This document shows positions 1-8,170 of a DNA stretch of 64,000 nucleotides, in pieces. Within the stretch, counting starts at the first letter, position 1. Each line of letters begins with the position of its first letter. The stretch spans positions 22,642-86,641 of the forward strand of contig DYFA01000051.1 in NCBI GenBank assembly GCA_020725425.1, written 5' to 3'. The notes beneath the pieces are model-generated. The model ran no database searches. It saw only the letters and a list, made by a program, of their open reading frames with translations, and was not told where the DNA came from. This DNA comes from Aneurinibacillus sp. Lineage in GTDB: Bacteria > Bacillota > UBA5301 > DYFA01. The position numbers and the translations under genes are program-made.

Positions 1-1
1 G

Positions 2-589
2 GCGATGCAGTGCATCCGCGCCGGGTTCACCGCGGTGATGGTGGACGGATCGCGCCTTCCCTACCGCGAGAACGCCGCGCTGGTCTCCCGGGTGGTGGAG
101 GTGGCACACGCCGTCGGGGTGTCGGTCGAGGCGGAGCTGGGACGGATCGGGGGCACCGAAGACGACGTCTCCGTGGCGGAACGGGAGGAGGTCTTCACCG
201 ACCCGGAGGCGGCAGCCCGCTTCGTGGCGGAAACGGGGTGCGACGCTCTGGCGGTGGCCGTCGGGACGGCCCACGGGGTGTACCGGGGTGAGCCGAAACT
301 GGACTTCGAGCGGTTGGCCGCCATCGACCGACTGGTGGCTGTTCCGCTGGTCCTCCATGGCGCCTCAGGTGTTCCGGACGGCGCCATCCGCGAGGCGGTG
401 CGGCTGGGAGTACGGAAGATCAACATCGACACGGAGATCCGGCTGGCGTTCGCCGCCTCCGTGAGAAGCACGCTCGCCGCCGACGGGAGCGTGTACGACC
501 CCCGGGAGATTCTCGGGCCGGCCCGCCAGTCAATGGAAGAGGTAGTGCGGGAGAAAATGCGGCTTTTCGGCAGCGCCGGACGGGCGTAG
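2..589 (+). CDS. fba: Class II fructose-bisphosphate aldolase family protein, 3' part
   Basis: The frame is open to the left edge, so the start lies outside the window. Class II aldolases are zinc enzymes that interconvert fructose 1,6-bisphosphate with dihydroxyacetone phosphate and glyceraldehyde 3-phosphate in the cytosol. Visible family marks are GTAHGVYRG (zinc-binding His), VLHGASG (second zinc His and phosphate loop) and NIDTEIR (phosphate binding). About 195 residues remain of a usual 285-310. rho follows within about 20 bp. The order fba...rho...rpmE is common in Firmicutes, and this favours FBP aldolase over the tagatose-bisphosphate members of the same family; the sequence alone does not exclude those. 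Confidence 0.85.
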   Translation, partial: AMQCIRAGFTAVMVDGSRLPYRENAALVSRVVEVAHAVGVSVEAELGRIGGTEDDVSVAEREEVFTDPEAAARFVAETGCDALAVAVGTAHGVYRGEPKLDFERLAAIDRLVAVPLVLHGASGVPDGAIREAVRLGVRKINIDTEIRLAFAASVRSTLAADGSVYDPREILGPARQSMEEVVREKMRLFGSAGRA

Positions 590-610
590 CCTGTAGATGA
601 GGTGAAAGGT

Positions 611-2416
611 TTGAGCATTGGGGACCTGGGAAAGAAAACGCTGGCTGAGTTAAGGAACATCGGCAAACGGATCGGCCTCCGCGGCGTCACCCGCATGCAC
701 AAGGCGGAGCTCGTCGAGGCCATCGGCAAGGTGGTATCGGAACACGCCGAGCGGCGGCGAGCGGAGACCGCCCAGGCTAACGGCCGGGGAGGGGCGCCCA
801 CCCCGTCGGCCCCCCCCATACCGCCAGCGCCTACGCTGACCCCCCCCGTCTCCACTCCGGTTGTGCGGTTCCCGGCCGCCCCGGCCGGCCCGTCGGCCGA
901 CGGCGGGCGCCCGGCGATGAACGGAGCACGGGCGGTGCCGAACGGAGCTCACTACGCGACGGCCGGCGCACCAGCCACCGGCCAGTTGCCGAGGCGGCGG
1001 GGGCGCCCCCCCAAGGTGCACCCGGCCGCGCCGGTCAACCGGGGTCCCCGGGCCACGACGCCCACCCCCCAGCCGCCGGTCGCGGTGACGGCGGCCAACG
1101 GCGCGGCTGCGCCAGCCGCGGCGCCTCACCCGCCGGCCACCAGCCCACCCCCTGCCGTTCAGCCCCTGCCTGGCGCCGTGGCCGAAGGACCGCTGCCGCG
1201 CCCCCTGGAATACACCATCGAGCCGGCGGCGCCTCCGGAGGAGGGAGAGGAGCGGGCGCCCGAGCGGTACGGCCAGGGAATCCTGGAAATCCTACCGGAC
1301 GGTTACGGCTTTCTTCGTTCCTCCAGCTATGTACCGGGTCCCAGCGACATCTACGTCTCGCCCTCCCAGATCCGCCGGTTCTACCTGCGGGACGGGGATC
1401 TGGTCCGGGGGCAGATCCGCCTGCCCCGCGAAAGCGAGCGCTATCCGGCGCTCCTGCGCGTCCTGGCCGTCAACGGAATCGACCCCGAGCGGATGATCCG
1501 GCGCCCGAACTTCGACGACCTGACCCCCATCTACCCCAACCGGCGCCTCCACCTGGAGACGGATTCCAGGGAAGTGGCCTGCCGGCTGATCGACATCATG
1601 GCCCCGCTCGGCAAAGGCCAGCGCGCCATGATCGTCTCGCCGCCCAAGGCCGGCAAGACGACGCTCCTCAAAAAGATCGCCAATGCCATCAGCCAGAATC
1701 ACCCCGAGGTCTACTTGATCGTCCTCCTCATCGACGAGCGGCCGGAAGAGGTCACGGACATGGAGCGGTCGGTCGACGGGGAGGTGGTCTCCTCCACCTT
1801 CGATCAGCCGCCGGAGAACCACGTCAAGGTGGCGGACATGGTGCTCGAACGGGCCAAACGCCTGGTGGAGATGGGCAAGGACGTGGTCATCCTCCTGGAT
1901 TCGATCACCCGCCTGGCCCGGGCCCACAACCTGGTGGTGGCGCCCAGCGGCCGGACCCTCTCCGGCGGCGTCGACCCGGCGGCCCTCCACCGCCCGAAGC
2001 GCTTCTTTGGCGCCGCCCGCAACTTCGAGGAGGGCGGATCCCTCACCATCCTGGCCACGGCGCTTATCGAGACCGGCAGCCGGATGGACGACGTCATCTT
2101 CGAGGAGTTCAAGGGGACCGGCAACTCGGAGATCCACCTCGACCGGAAGCTGGCGGAGCGCCGGATCTTCCCGGCGGTCGACATCTACAAGTCCGGCACC
2201 CGCAAGGAGGAGCTCCTGCTTGACCCCGAGGAGATGGAGATGATGTACATCCTCCGCAAGGTGCTGGCCTCCCTTGGTCCGGCCGAAACGACCGAGCTGC
2301 TCCTGGACCGGCTGGTCAAGACCAAGAGCAACAAGGAGCTGGCGCAGATCGTCATCAAGTCTTCCTTTGCCGAGAACCTGCGGGCCGCCCGGGCCGACGA
2401 CCGCTATTCGGGCTGA
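611..2416 (+). CDS. rho: Transcription termination factor Rho with long low-complexity insert
   Basis: Rho is the hexameric RNA-dependent ATPase that ends transcription of untranslated RNA. Order: Rho_N SAP-like helices (about residues 2-45), a Pro/Ala/Gly/Arg-rich insert (about 50-205), the cold-shock-like RNA-binding domain ([13 protein letters not shown], from about 220), Walker A PPKAGKTT (about 344-352), Walker B region [15 protein letters not shown] and the C-terminal motor with Q- and R-loop regions. The protein has about 601 residues against about 420 for Bacillus or E. coli Rho; the excess is the insert. I chose the TTG at 611 because GAGGTG stands 6 nt before it; an in-frame GTG at 602 has no ribosome binding site in front. 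Confidence 0.95.
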   Translation: MSIGDLGKKTLAELRNIGKRIGLRGVTRMHKAELVEAIGKVVSEHAERRRAETAQANGRGGAPTPSAPPIPPAPTLTPPVSTPVVRFPAAPAGPSADGGRPAMNGARAVPNGAHYATAGAPATGQLPRRRGRPPKVHPAAPVNRGPRATTPTPQPPVAVTAANGAAAPAAAPHPPATSPPPAVQPLPGAVAEGPLPRPLEYTIEPAAPPEEGEERAPERYGQGILEILPDGYGFLRSSSYVPGPSDIYVSPSQIRRFYLRDGDLVRGQIRLPRESERYPALLRVLAVNGIDPERMIRRPNFDDLTPIYPNRRLHLETDSREVACRLIDIMAPLGKGQRAMIVSPPKAGKTTLLKKIANAISQNHPEVYLIVLLIDERPEEVTDMERSVDGEVVSSTFDQPPENHVKVADMVLERAKRLVEMGKDVVILLDSITRLARAHNLVVAPSGRTLSGGVDPAALHRPKRFFGAARNFEEGGSLTILATALIETGSRMDDVIFEEFKGTGNSEIHLDRKLAERRIFPAVDIYKSGTRKEELLLDPEEMEMMYILRKVLASLGPAETTELLLDRLVKTKSNKELAQIVIKSSFAENLRAARADDRYSG

Positions 2417-2513
2417 ACTCCGGCCTCCTTGCGGGAAAAAGAGTGGAAAAGGGAGGAAACCGGGGGTTCGGGGAAGAATAGCAGAAGGCCAACACTCTGA
2501 AGGAGCGAGGCGA

Positions 2514-3521
2514 GTGACCGCTTGGTCTAACTGGCTACGACATCCGTTGGTGATCCTGACCTGTTCCGTACTGTCGGCAGTGACGGTGGCCGGGTTGGCC
2601 GGGCCGTGGCTACCGGCTGACCTGGGTGAGGCGGACAGCGGAGGCGCCGAGGCTGCCCTGCCGTTCTCCAGCGCGCCCCTTACTCCCCGGGGCGATCCTC
2701 TCCCGGTGAGCCCGGTCGTGCGCCTGGCCCCGAGCGCGGCGAGCACCCGCCCGGAGGTGGCGGTCAGCGCCATTGACCCGCGGTTCACCGGCGCGGCCCG
2801 GCTGCGCGTCCTGACTCACACCGTGGCCGAGGGAGAAACCCTGTCTTCCATTGCTGCCCGGTACCGGTCGGACGTCGACACGCTGGAAGGTCTCAACCCC
2901 GACCTGACCGGCGACGAGTTGCGCCCCGGCCAGAAGCTCAAGGTGATGACCGGCCGGGGGGCCCTCTACACCCTCCGGGAGGGGGAGACGTTGGCCGTTG
3001 TCGCCAAGCGGTTCTGGGTGGCGGAGGAGAAGATCCGGGCGGCCAACGGCCTTGCCAGCGACGAACCGGTCGAGCCGGGCCAGCAGATCATCCTGCCGGA
3101 TATCAAGCCCCGCCGCCGCGACGACTGGCTGGCATCCCGCGGCCTCGGCCCTCTCTATCTGACCTGGCCCACCCGGGGTTGGCTCAGCTCGCGCTTCGGC
3201 CTGCGCTGGGGCCGGATGCATGAGGGCATAGACATCGCCACCTCCTGGGGTCGCCAGGTGGTGGCTTCGGCTCCCGGACGCGTGGAGTTCGCGGGATGGC
3301 GTTCGGGCTACGGTCGGCTGGTCATCCTCGACCACGGGCGGGGCACTCACACCTGGTACGCCCACAACTCGCGTCTCCTGGTGCGCCCGGGGCAGCAGGT
3401 GGAGCGGGGCGAGGTCATCGCCTTGTCCGGCAGTTCCGGTTCGTCCACCGGCCCTCACCTGCATTTCGAGGTGCGAGTCAACGGGCGGCCCCAGAACCCT
3501 CTGTCCTTGCTGCGCCGGTAG
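2514..3521 (+). CDS. Membrane-anchored LysM-LysM-M23 peptidoglycan endopeptidase
   Basis: A cell-wall hydrolase or regulator of envelope growth. An N-terminal hydrophobic segment (about residues 8-30) anchors or exports it. Two LysM repeats follow (about 100-143 and 151-195; each with the EGETL signature), which bind peptidoglycan glycan. The C-terminal M23 (LytM/lysostaphin-type) domain carries the zinc motifs HEGID (H about 236, D about 240) and HLHFE (about 315), so it should be an active metallo-endopeptidase. GTG start at 2514 follows AAGGAGCGAGG. It sits between rho and the radical SAM gene, spaced about 100 bp from rho. It has the domain plan of sporulation or cell-division M23 proteins, but no specific role can be assigned. 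Confidence 0.88.
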   Translation: MTAWSNWLRHPLVILTCSVLSAVTVAGLAGPWLPADLGEADSGGAEAALPFSSAPLTPRGDPLPVSPVVRLAPSAASTRPEVAVSAIDPRFTGAARLRVLTHTVAEGETLSSIAARYRSDVDTLEGLNPDLTGDELRPGQKLKVMTGRGALYTLREGETLAVVAKRFWVAEEKIRAANGLASDEPVEPGQQIILPDIKPRRRDDWLASRGLGPLYLTWPTRGWLSSRFGLRWGRMHEGIDIATSWGRQVVASAPGRVEFAGWRSGYGRLVILDHGRGTHTWYAHNSRLLVRPGQQVERGEVIALSGSSGSSTGPHLHFEVRVNGRPQNPLSLLRR

Positions 3522-3550
3522 CGACCCCGCCGAAAGGAGGAGCACTTCCG

Positions 3551-4894
3551 GTGGCCGACCCCGCCCTGCTTTACGCTGATCCTGCCGGACGCACGCTGGA
3601 CGAGCCGCAGTTGGTCGCGACCGGCCGGTCCTGGGATACAACCTACGCCCTGACCCCGGAGGACCTCATCCCCCTTCCGGAGGGGGCGACGCTGGTGAGC
3701 CTGCCGGGCCGCCCGCCCGTCGGGCAGGACCCGGCGACCGGCGAGTTCCTGGAAGTGGCGGTGGAGGACGCTGACCACCCGCTGAGCGCGGTGGCGGCGC
3801 TCCTCCCGCAGGGCTACACCCGCCTTCACCTTCCGGGGTACGGTCTGCCGGAGGAAGGGACGGAACCCCCGCCGCTGCCGCTCTTCGGCTACACCGCCGC
3901 GGCCTGGCATCGAGGCGGTTTTGCGGTGGCCGCCGTCCGCACCGACCCGCCCGAGGCGGCCGACAAGTGGAACCCGGTGCACTACAACCGACCTTCCCTG
4001 GCGGAAAAGATCTCCGCCCTGGCCCAGGAGTTCCCCGCCAACCGGCTCGTGGATCACCTGGCCCGCTGCGCCACGGAGTACCGCTGCTTCACCGCACAGA
4101 ACCTGTTCTATCGCCGGTGGGAGGCGGGGATACCGGTCTCCCCGGCCTGTAACGCCGCCTGCGCCGGCTGCCTCTCCCGCGAGCCCCTCGGAGGCGCCCC
4201 GTCCCCCCAGGAACGCCTCGACTTCGTGCCGACCCCGGAGGAGATCGCCGAGCTGGCCGTAGCCCATCTCGTCAAGGCCCCCGAGGCGATCGTCTCCTTC
4301 GGCCAGGGATGCGAGGGAGAGCCGTCGCTCCAGGCGGGCGTGCTGGCTGAGGCGATCCGCCTCATCCGGCAGAAGACGGGGCGGGGAACGATCAACCTCA
4401 ACACCAACGCCGGGAACCCGGAGGCGATCGGGTTGCTGGTCGAGGCCGGCCTCGACTCGCTGAGGGTCACGCTCATCTCTGCCCGCCCGGCGATTTACCA
4501 GGCTTACCACCGCCCGGCGGGGTTCGGCCTGAAAGAAGTGGAAGCCTCGCTCCGCCTGGCCCGCCGGCAGGGGGTGTACGTCTCTTTGAACCTCTTGGTC
4601 TTCCCCGGCCTGAGCGACCGTCCGGAGGAGCTGGGGGCGCTTTCGGACTTCATCCAGGCCAACCGCATAAGCCTGGTGCAGTTGCGCAACCTCAACCTCG
4701 ACCCGGATGTGCTGGTGCGCCTTCTTCCGCCCCCGCAGGAGGAGCCGCGGGGGATGCGGCGGCTGGTCGAGGAGTTGCGGTCGCTGCCCGGAGTCGAGGT
4801 GGGCAATTCCTCCCGCCCGGTGGGACGCCGAACCGGCCGGGCCGGGTCCGGCGGCGAGGATTCTCCGACTAAAGCGAAGGAGGGAACGAGATGA
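3551..4894 (+). CDS. Radical SAM domain protein of unknown substrate
   Basis: A 447-residue protein with the radical SAM cluster motif CNAACAGC (C200, C204, C207: CX3CX2C), which binds a [4Fe-4S] cluster that cleaves S-adenosylmethionine. It is followed by the SAM-contacting strand region (IVSFGQGCEGEP) and a TIM-barrel pattern to about residue 420. The first ~190 residues are not a known domain to me; they begin with a segment rich in Pro and acidic residues. AAAGGAGG precedes the GTG start at 3551. Its stop overlaps the next small gene (ATGA), so the two are translationally coupled. The substrate is unknown; family members with this plan sit near rho and rpmE in other Firmicutes, which gives no function. 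Confidence 0.8.
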   Translation: MADPALLYADPAGRTLDEPQLVATGRSWDTTYALTPEDLIPLPEGATLVSLPGRPPVGQDPATGEFLEVAVEDADHPLSAVAALLPQGYTRLHLPGYGLPEEGTEPPPLPLFGYTAAAWHRGGFAVAAVRTDPPEAADKWNPVHYNRPSLAEKISALAQEFPANRLVDHLARCATEYRCFTAQNLFYRRWEAGIPVSPACNAACAGCLSREPLGGAPSPQERLDFVPTPEEIAELAVAHLVKAPEAIVSFGQGCEGEPSLQAGVLAEAIRLIRQKTGRGTINLNTNAGNPEAIGLLVEAGLDSLRVTLISARPAIYQAYHRPAGFGLKEVEASLRLARRQGVYVSLNLLVFPGLSDRPEELGALSDFIQANRISLVQLRNLNLDPDVLVRLLPPPQEEPRGMRRLVEELRSLPGVEVGNSSRPVGRRTGRAGSGGEDSPTKAKEGTR

Positions 4895-5076
4895 ACGAAC
4901 TCCAGATTGAGAAGCTGGCTTACGAATGCGGACTCTCCCCCGAGCTGGTCCAGCAACTGAAGGAAGAAGCCTGGATGAAGTCGGAGAGCGAGGGCGAGTA
5001 CCTGATCCGCCTGGAACGCATGGTGCGGTCCGCCATCGGCCCGAAGGGCCAGGAGTTCGACCCAGACCGGGAGTAG
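4891..5076 (+). CDS. Small conserved-looking protein of unknown function
   Basis: A 61-residue acidic helical protein (begins MNELQIEKLAYECGL). It has no recognisable domain. It starts inside the stop of the radical SAM gene (ATGA overlap), with GAAGGAGGGAACG as ribosome binding site 6 nt upstream, so translation coupled to that gene is likely. The coupling suggests a partner role, perhaps as an accessory protein of the radical SAM enzyme; this is inference from position only. It has a single Cys (residue 12). Confidence 0.65.
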   Translation: MNELQIEKLAYECGLSPELVQQLKEEAWMKSESEGEYLIRLERMVRSAIGPKGQEFDPDRE

Positions 5077-5093
5077 CCGTTCGCTGAGTGCCC

Positions 5094-5123
5094 TTGTCAA
5101 GCGGGGCGCCCTTGTGCTATATT
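5094..5123 (+). promoter_or_regulatory. Sigma-A promoter for rpmE
   Basis: TTGTCA (5094-5099), an 18-nt spacer, then TATATT (5118-5123). It lies 35 bp before the L31 start and after the stop of the preceding small gene, so rpmE can be transcribed on its own. Confidence 0.7.
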
Positions 5124-5157
5124 AATTCACGTCGGCTTAACCCGGGAGGTGAGAGAC

Positions 5158-5376
5158 GTGAAGGAAGGCATTCATCCGCCGTACTACCAGACCACGGCGA
5201 CGTGCGCCTGCGGGGCGTCGTTCAAGACCGGGTCCACCAAGCAGAACCTCCGGGTCGAGCTCTGCTCCAAGTGCCACCCGTTCTACACCGGCGGGAAGGC
5301 GAAGATCGTCGACACCGGTGGCCGGGTGGACCGCTTCAAGAGGAAGTTCGAGAAAGCGGCCAAGAGCGGAAGCTAA
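5158..5376 (+). CDS. rpmE: 50S ribosomal protein L31 (zinc-binding form)
   Basis: A 72-residue protein of the large ribosomal subunit. The start [10 protein letters not shown] matches the family; the GTG at 5158 is preceded by GGGAGGTGAGA, while an in-frame GTG at 5149 would add three residues and leave no binding site. It is the zinc-ribbon, C+ form: CACG near residues 16-19 and [10 protein letters not shown] near 37-46 supply the four Cys ligands. Zinc-binding L31 is the form replaced by a C- paralogue under zinc starvation in Bacillus; no paralogue is in this window. It has its own promoter and a terminator immediately after. Confidence 0.95.
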   Translation: MKEGIHPPYYQTTATCACGASFKTGSTKQNLRVELCSKCHPFYTGGKAKIVDTGGRVDRFKRKFEKAAKSGS

Positions 5377-5383
5377 AGCTGAA

Positions 5384-5416
5384 GCCCGGGAAGGCGAAAG
5401 CCCCCGGGCCTCTTTC
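5384..5416 (+). terminator. Hairpin terminator after rpmE
   Basis: GCCCGGG (5384-5390) pairs with CCCGGGC (5403-5409), and an inner GGC-GAAA-GCC hairpin (5393-5402) fills the loop. CTCTTTC follows. The stem is strong and the T run is short, so termination is probable but may be incomplete into dusB. Confidence 0.65.
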
Positions 5417-5437
5417 ATCCTCGGCGGGGGTGACCCG

Positions 5438-6502
5438 ATGGCGGAGACAGCGCGGCCGGGCCGGGACCCGGAAGCCTGGGAGCTGGGCGGGGTGAGGATC
5501 CGCAGCCGGGTGGTCCTGGGGCCGATGGCGGGAGCCACGGACCTCCCCTTCCGCCTGCTCGCCTGGGAGATGGGGATCGGCCTGGCCTACACCGAGATGA
5601 TCTCGGCCATGGCCCTCGTCCACCGCAATACCCGGACCCGGGAGCTCCTGCGCCGGGACCCGGCGGAGGGGCCGGTGAGCGTGCAACTCTTCGGCCGGGA
5701 GCCGGAGATCCTGGCCCGGGCGGCGGAACTGGTTCTGGCGGAGGGTGAGACGGCTCCGGACGGCGGGGCGGCGGGACGGCCGGCGGCGATCGACCTGAAC
5801 GCCGGCTGCCCCACGCCCAAGATCGTGAAGAACGGCGAGGGGGCCGCCCTGATGCGCCAGCCGGAGCTGTTAGAGGAAATCGTGCGGGCGCTGGTTCGGG
5901 TGGCCGGGCCGAGGGGCGTGCCGGTGACCGTCAAGCTGCGCGCCGGCTGGGACGGCGCCCATCGGAACGCCGTCGAAGTGGCCCGGGTGGCTGAAGCGGC
6001 CGGAGCGGCTCTGGTCGCAGTCCACGGCCGGACGCGGGACCAGTTCTATTCCGGCCGGGCGGACTGGAGCGTGATCCGGGAGGTCCGGGAGGCGGTGCAG
6101 ATCGCGGTGATCGGCAACGGCGACGTCGCCGCGCCGGAGGACGCCTTGGCGATGCGGGAGACCACGGGATGCGACGCGGTGATGATCGCCCGGGGGGCGC
6201 TGGGGAATCCCTGGCTGCTCCGCCGGGCGGTCGAGGCGCTGGCCGGCCGCCCCGTCCCGCCGCCGCCGACCCCCGGGGAGCGACTGGCCTTCCTCCTCCG
6301 TCACCTCCGAATGCAGGTGGCCTACCTTGGAGAGGAATACGGCGTCCGGGAGATGCGCAAGCACGTCGCCTGGTACCTCAAGGGACTGCCCGGCGCCGGG
6401 CCTGTGAAGCGGCGGGTTCACGCCGCCGTCACGCTGGAGGAGGTCACCGGCATCCTCCAGGACTACGCCTCTTCAGTTGCGGTGGCAGCCCACTCCTGGT
6501 AA
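5438..6502 (+). CDS. dusB: tRNA-dihydrouridine synthase (DusB type)
   Basis: A 354-residue FMN enzyme that reduces specific uridines in tRNA D-loops to dihydrouridine with NADPH. Motifs in order: VVLGPMAGATDLPFR (FMN-binding first strand), TEMISAMAL, SVQLFGREPE, DLNAGCPTPKIVKNGEGAAL with the catalytic Cys at about 124, VTVKLRAGWD, AVHGRTRDQFY, VIGNGDV and MIARGALGNPWL (phosphate binding). A C-terminal helical tRNA-binding part follows. Length and motifs fit DusB. The ATG at 5438 was chosen for the GGCGGGGG ahead of it and because the protein then begins shortly before the FMN barrel. It lies just after the rpmE hairpin, so it may depend on read-through. Confidence 0.92.
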   Translation: MAETARPGRDPEAWELGGVRIRSRVVLGPMAGATDLPFRLLAWEMGIGLAYTEMISAMALVHRNTRTRELLRRDPAEGPVSVQLFGREPEILARAAELVLAEGETAPDGGAAGRPAAIDLNAGCPTPKIVKNGEGAALMRQPELLEEIVRALVRVAGPRGVPVTVKLRAGWDGAHRNAVEVARVAEAAGAALVAVHGRTRDQFYSGRADWSVIREVREAVQIAVIGNGDVAAPEDALAMRETTGCDAVMIARGALGNPWLLRRAVEALAGRPVPPPPTPGERLAFLLRHLRMQVAYLGEEYGVREMRKHVAWYLKGLPGAGPVKRRVHAAVTLEEVTGILQDYASSVAVAAHSW

Positions 6503-6505
6503 TAT
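6477..6505 (+). promoter_or_regulatory. Promoter of the HTH-regulator operon
   Basis: TTGCGG (6477-6482), a 17-nt spacer and TAATAT (6500-6505). The -35 lies inside the end of dusB. An AT-rich near-palindrome (TATGTATACA, 6503-6512) begins inside the -10, where a bound protein would block RNA polymerase. Confidence 0.6.
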
Positions 6506-6512
6506 GTATACA
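6503..6512. promoter_or_regulatory. Candidate operator TATGTATACA
   Basis: An AT-rich motif around the 6-bp palindrome GTATAC, overlapping the -10 and start region in front of the HTH-regulator gene. Its reverse complement contains TATACAT, also found in the palindrome at 8097-8108 two genes later. The match is short; the call rests on position and on its contrast with the G+C-rich surroundings. Confidence 0.35.
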
Positions 6513-6570
6513 GAAATGTGCACACTGCGGCCTGCGGCCGCCGAGCGGCCCGGGTTGAGGAGGGCTGCCG

Positions 6571-7110
6571 GTGGAGTTTGTGCGCGTGGGCGACAAGTTG
6601 ATCAGCCGCGGGCGGATTCGCCGGGCGATCGACCACCTCCTGGAGCTGCGGGTCCAGGGGCTGTCCCAGGCCGAGGCCGGCCGGGTAGTCGGCGTGGACC
6701 GCACTTTCGTCTCGCGCCTTGAGACGCTGGGCGAAGTGGGAAAGGGGCCGCGGGTGGCGCTCATCGCCTTCCCGGTCGGAAACAAGGCGGAGGTGGAGGA
6801 GGTGGCCCGGCGGGAGGGCGTGGAGTATATCTTCCTCCTCACCAACGCCGAGCGATGGGCCTACTTCGGGGAGCGAAGCGGGATTGAGATCGCCAACCAG
6901 ATTATGGAGCTAATCTCCCGCCTGAAGGAGTTCGACGCCGTCATCTTCGCCGGCTCCGACATGCGCCTCCAGCTGGCCGAAGCTATCCTGGGGCCGAAGG
7001 TGATCGGCGTGGAGCTGGGAACTTCGCCGATCGAGACTGACCGCGACATGGACCTCGACTTTCTGCAGGACCTGATCCGCCAGCTCAAGACCGGCCGGCG
7101 ACGGGGCTGA
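6571..7110 (+). CDS. HTH-domain regulator with C-terminal alpha/beta domain
   Basis: A 179-residue protein. Residues about 24-52 form a helix-turn-helix (LSQAEAGRVVGVDRTFVSRL), reading like a sigma-region-4 or Xre-type recognition unit. The rest is an alpha/beta domain with a strand VALIAFPVGNKAEV and a later strand FDAVIFAGSDMRLQLAEAILG, suggesting ligand or nucleotide binding. The start at 6571 follows GAGGAGGGCTGCCG. The gene lies 21 bp ahead of the next gene and has its own promoter, so it probably regulates this small operon. The effector is unknown. Confidence 0.7.
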   Translation: MEFVRVGDKLISRGRIRRAIDHLLELRVQGLSQAEAGRVVGVDRTFVSRLETLGEVGKGPRVALIAFPVGNKAEVEEVARREGVEYIFLLTNAERWAYFGERSGIEIANQIMELISRLKEFDAVIFAGSDMRLQLAEAILGPKVIGVELGTSPIETDRDMDLDFLQDLIRQLKTGRRRG

Positions 7111-7131
7111 CACCACAGGGGGTGCAGCAGC

Positions 7132-8031
7132 ATGAAACGGATTGTGAGTGTCTCCATCGGCTCATCCAAGCGCGACCACGCAGTCGAACTGGAGCTCCTC
7201 GGGGAGAAGGTGCGCATCGAGCGCATCGGGACTGACGGGAGCATGGAGAAAGCGATCGCCCTCCTCAAGGAACTGGACGGAAAGGTGGACGCCTTCGGGA
7301 TGGGCGGAATCGACCTGTACCTGGTGGCCGGACGCCGCCGGTATGTGATTCGGGACGCGAAGAAGCTGGCTGCGGCCGCCAAGCTCACCCCCATCGTCGA
7401 TGGATCGGGACTCAAGAACACCCTGGAGCGGCGGACGGTGAAGGAGCTGGTGGCCAGCGGCTTTCCCGTGGGGGGGAAGAAGGCCTTCGTCGTCTGCGCT
7501 CTCGACCGCTTCGGCCTGGCGGAGTCGCTGTTCGACGCCGGAGCCGAGGTGGTGATGGGAGACTTCATGTTCGCCCTCGGGCTGCCGATTCCCATTCGCA
7601 AGCTTTCGACGCTGCGCCTGGCGGCCTCGCTCATTGCCCCGGTGGCGGTGCAACTGCCCTTTGAGTGGCTCTACCCGACCGGCTCGGCCCAGGAGACGCA
7701 GAACCCGAGGTGGGGGAAGTGGTACCACTGGGGGGACATCGTGGCCGGGGACTTCCTCTTCATCAGGAAATCGCTGCCGGCGCAGATCCCGGGCAAGGTC
7801 ATCCTGACCAACACCACCACCCGGGAGGATGTGGAGGATCTGCGCCGGCGGGGAGCGTCGCTCCTCATCACCACCACCCCGGAACTCGAGGGGCGCTCCT
7901 TCGGCACCAACGTGATGGAGGCCCTGCTGGTAGCCTTCAGCGGCAAACCGCTGGCGGAGATCACGCCGGATGACTACCACCGGCTACTCGACAAACTCGG
8001 GTTCAAGCCTCGCATCACGCCTTTGAACTGA
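7132..8031 (+). CDS. Conserved protein of the family often labelled quinate 5-dehydrogenase
   Basis: A 299-residue protein with an N-terminal start MKRIVSVSIGSS and a middle rich in short strands. I recall that homologues in Firmicutes are annotated as quinate 5-dehydrogenase, but I see no clear glycine-rich NAD loop and no shikimate-dehydrogenase catalytic Lys/Asp pair that I can place, so the label is not supported here. GGGGGTG lies 10 nt before the ATG. It is paired with the upstream HTH gene (21 bp gap) and followed by a Rossmann-like gene, so the three probably act in one pathway. Residues 175-190 form a hydrophobic stretch, too short to be a convincing membrane segment. Confidence 0.5.
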   Translation: MKRIVSVSIGSSKRDHAVELELLGEKVRIERIGTDGSMEKAIALLKELDGKVDAFGMGGIDLYLVAGRRRYVIRDAKKLAAAAKLTPIVDGSGLKNTLERRTVKELVASGFPVGGKKAFVVCALDRFGLAESLFDAGAEVVMGDFMFALGLPIPIRKLSTLRLAASLIAPVAVQLPFEWLYPTGSAQETQNPRWGKWYHWGDIVAGDFLFIRKSLPAQIPGKVILTNTTTREDVEDLRRRGASLLITTTPELEGRSFGTNVMEALLVAFSGKPLAEITPDDYHRLLDKLGFKPRITPLN

Positions 8032-8096
8032 GCGCCGGCCGACGGGTTCCGGCGCCGGCCGGCAGACTTCAGTTCTTACGCCAGCCGTCGGTCAGT

Positions 8097-8108
8097 TATA
8101 CATGTATA
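8097..8108. promoter_or_regulatory. 12-bp palindrome TATACATGTATA
   Basis: A perfect AT-rich palindrome in the 139-bp gap before the gene at 8171. It shares TATACAT with the site at 6503-6512. It could be a second operator of the HTH regulator, or contain a -10 (TATACA) with a weak -35 (TTCTTA, 8073-8078, spacer 18). Confidence 0.4.
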
Positions 8109-8170
8109 TCGACCCGGCCACTCCGCCGGCGGCGGGGTGACAGGGCCAGCCGCGCCTTCGTGGAGGGACG

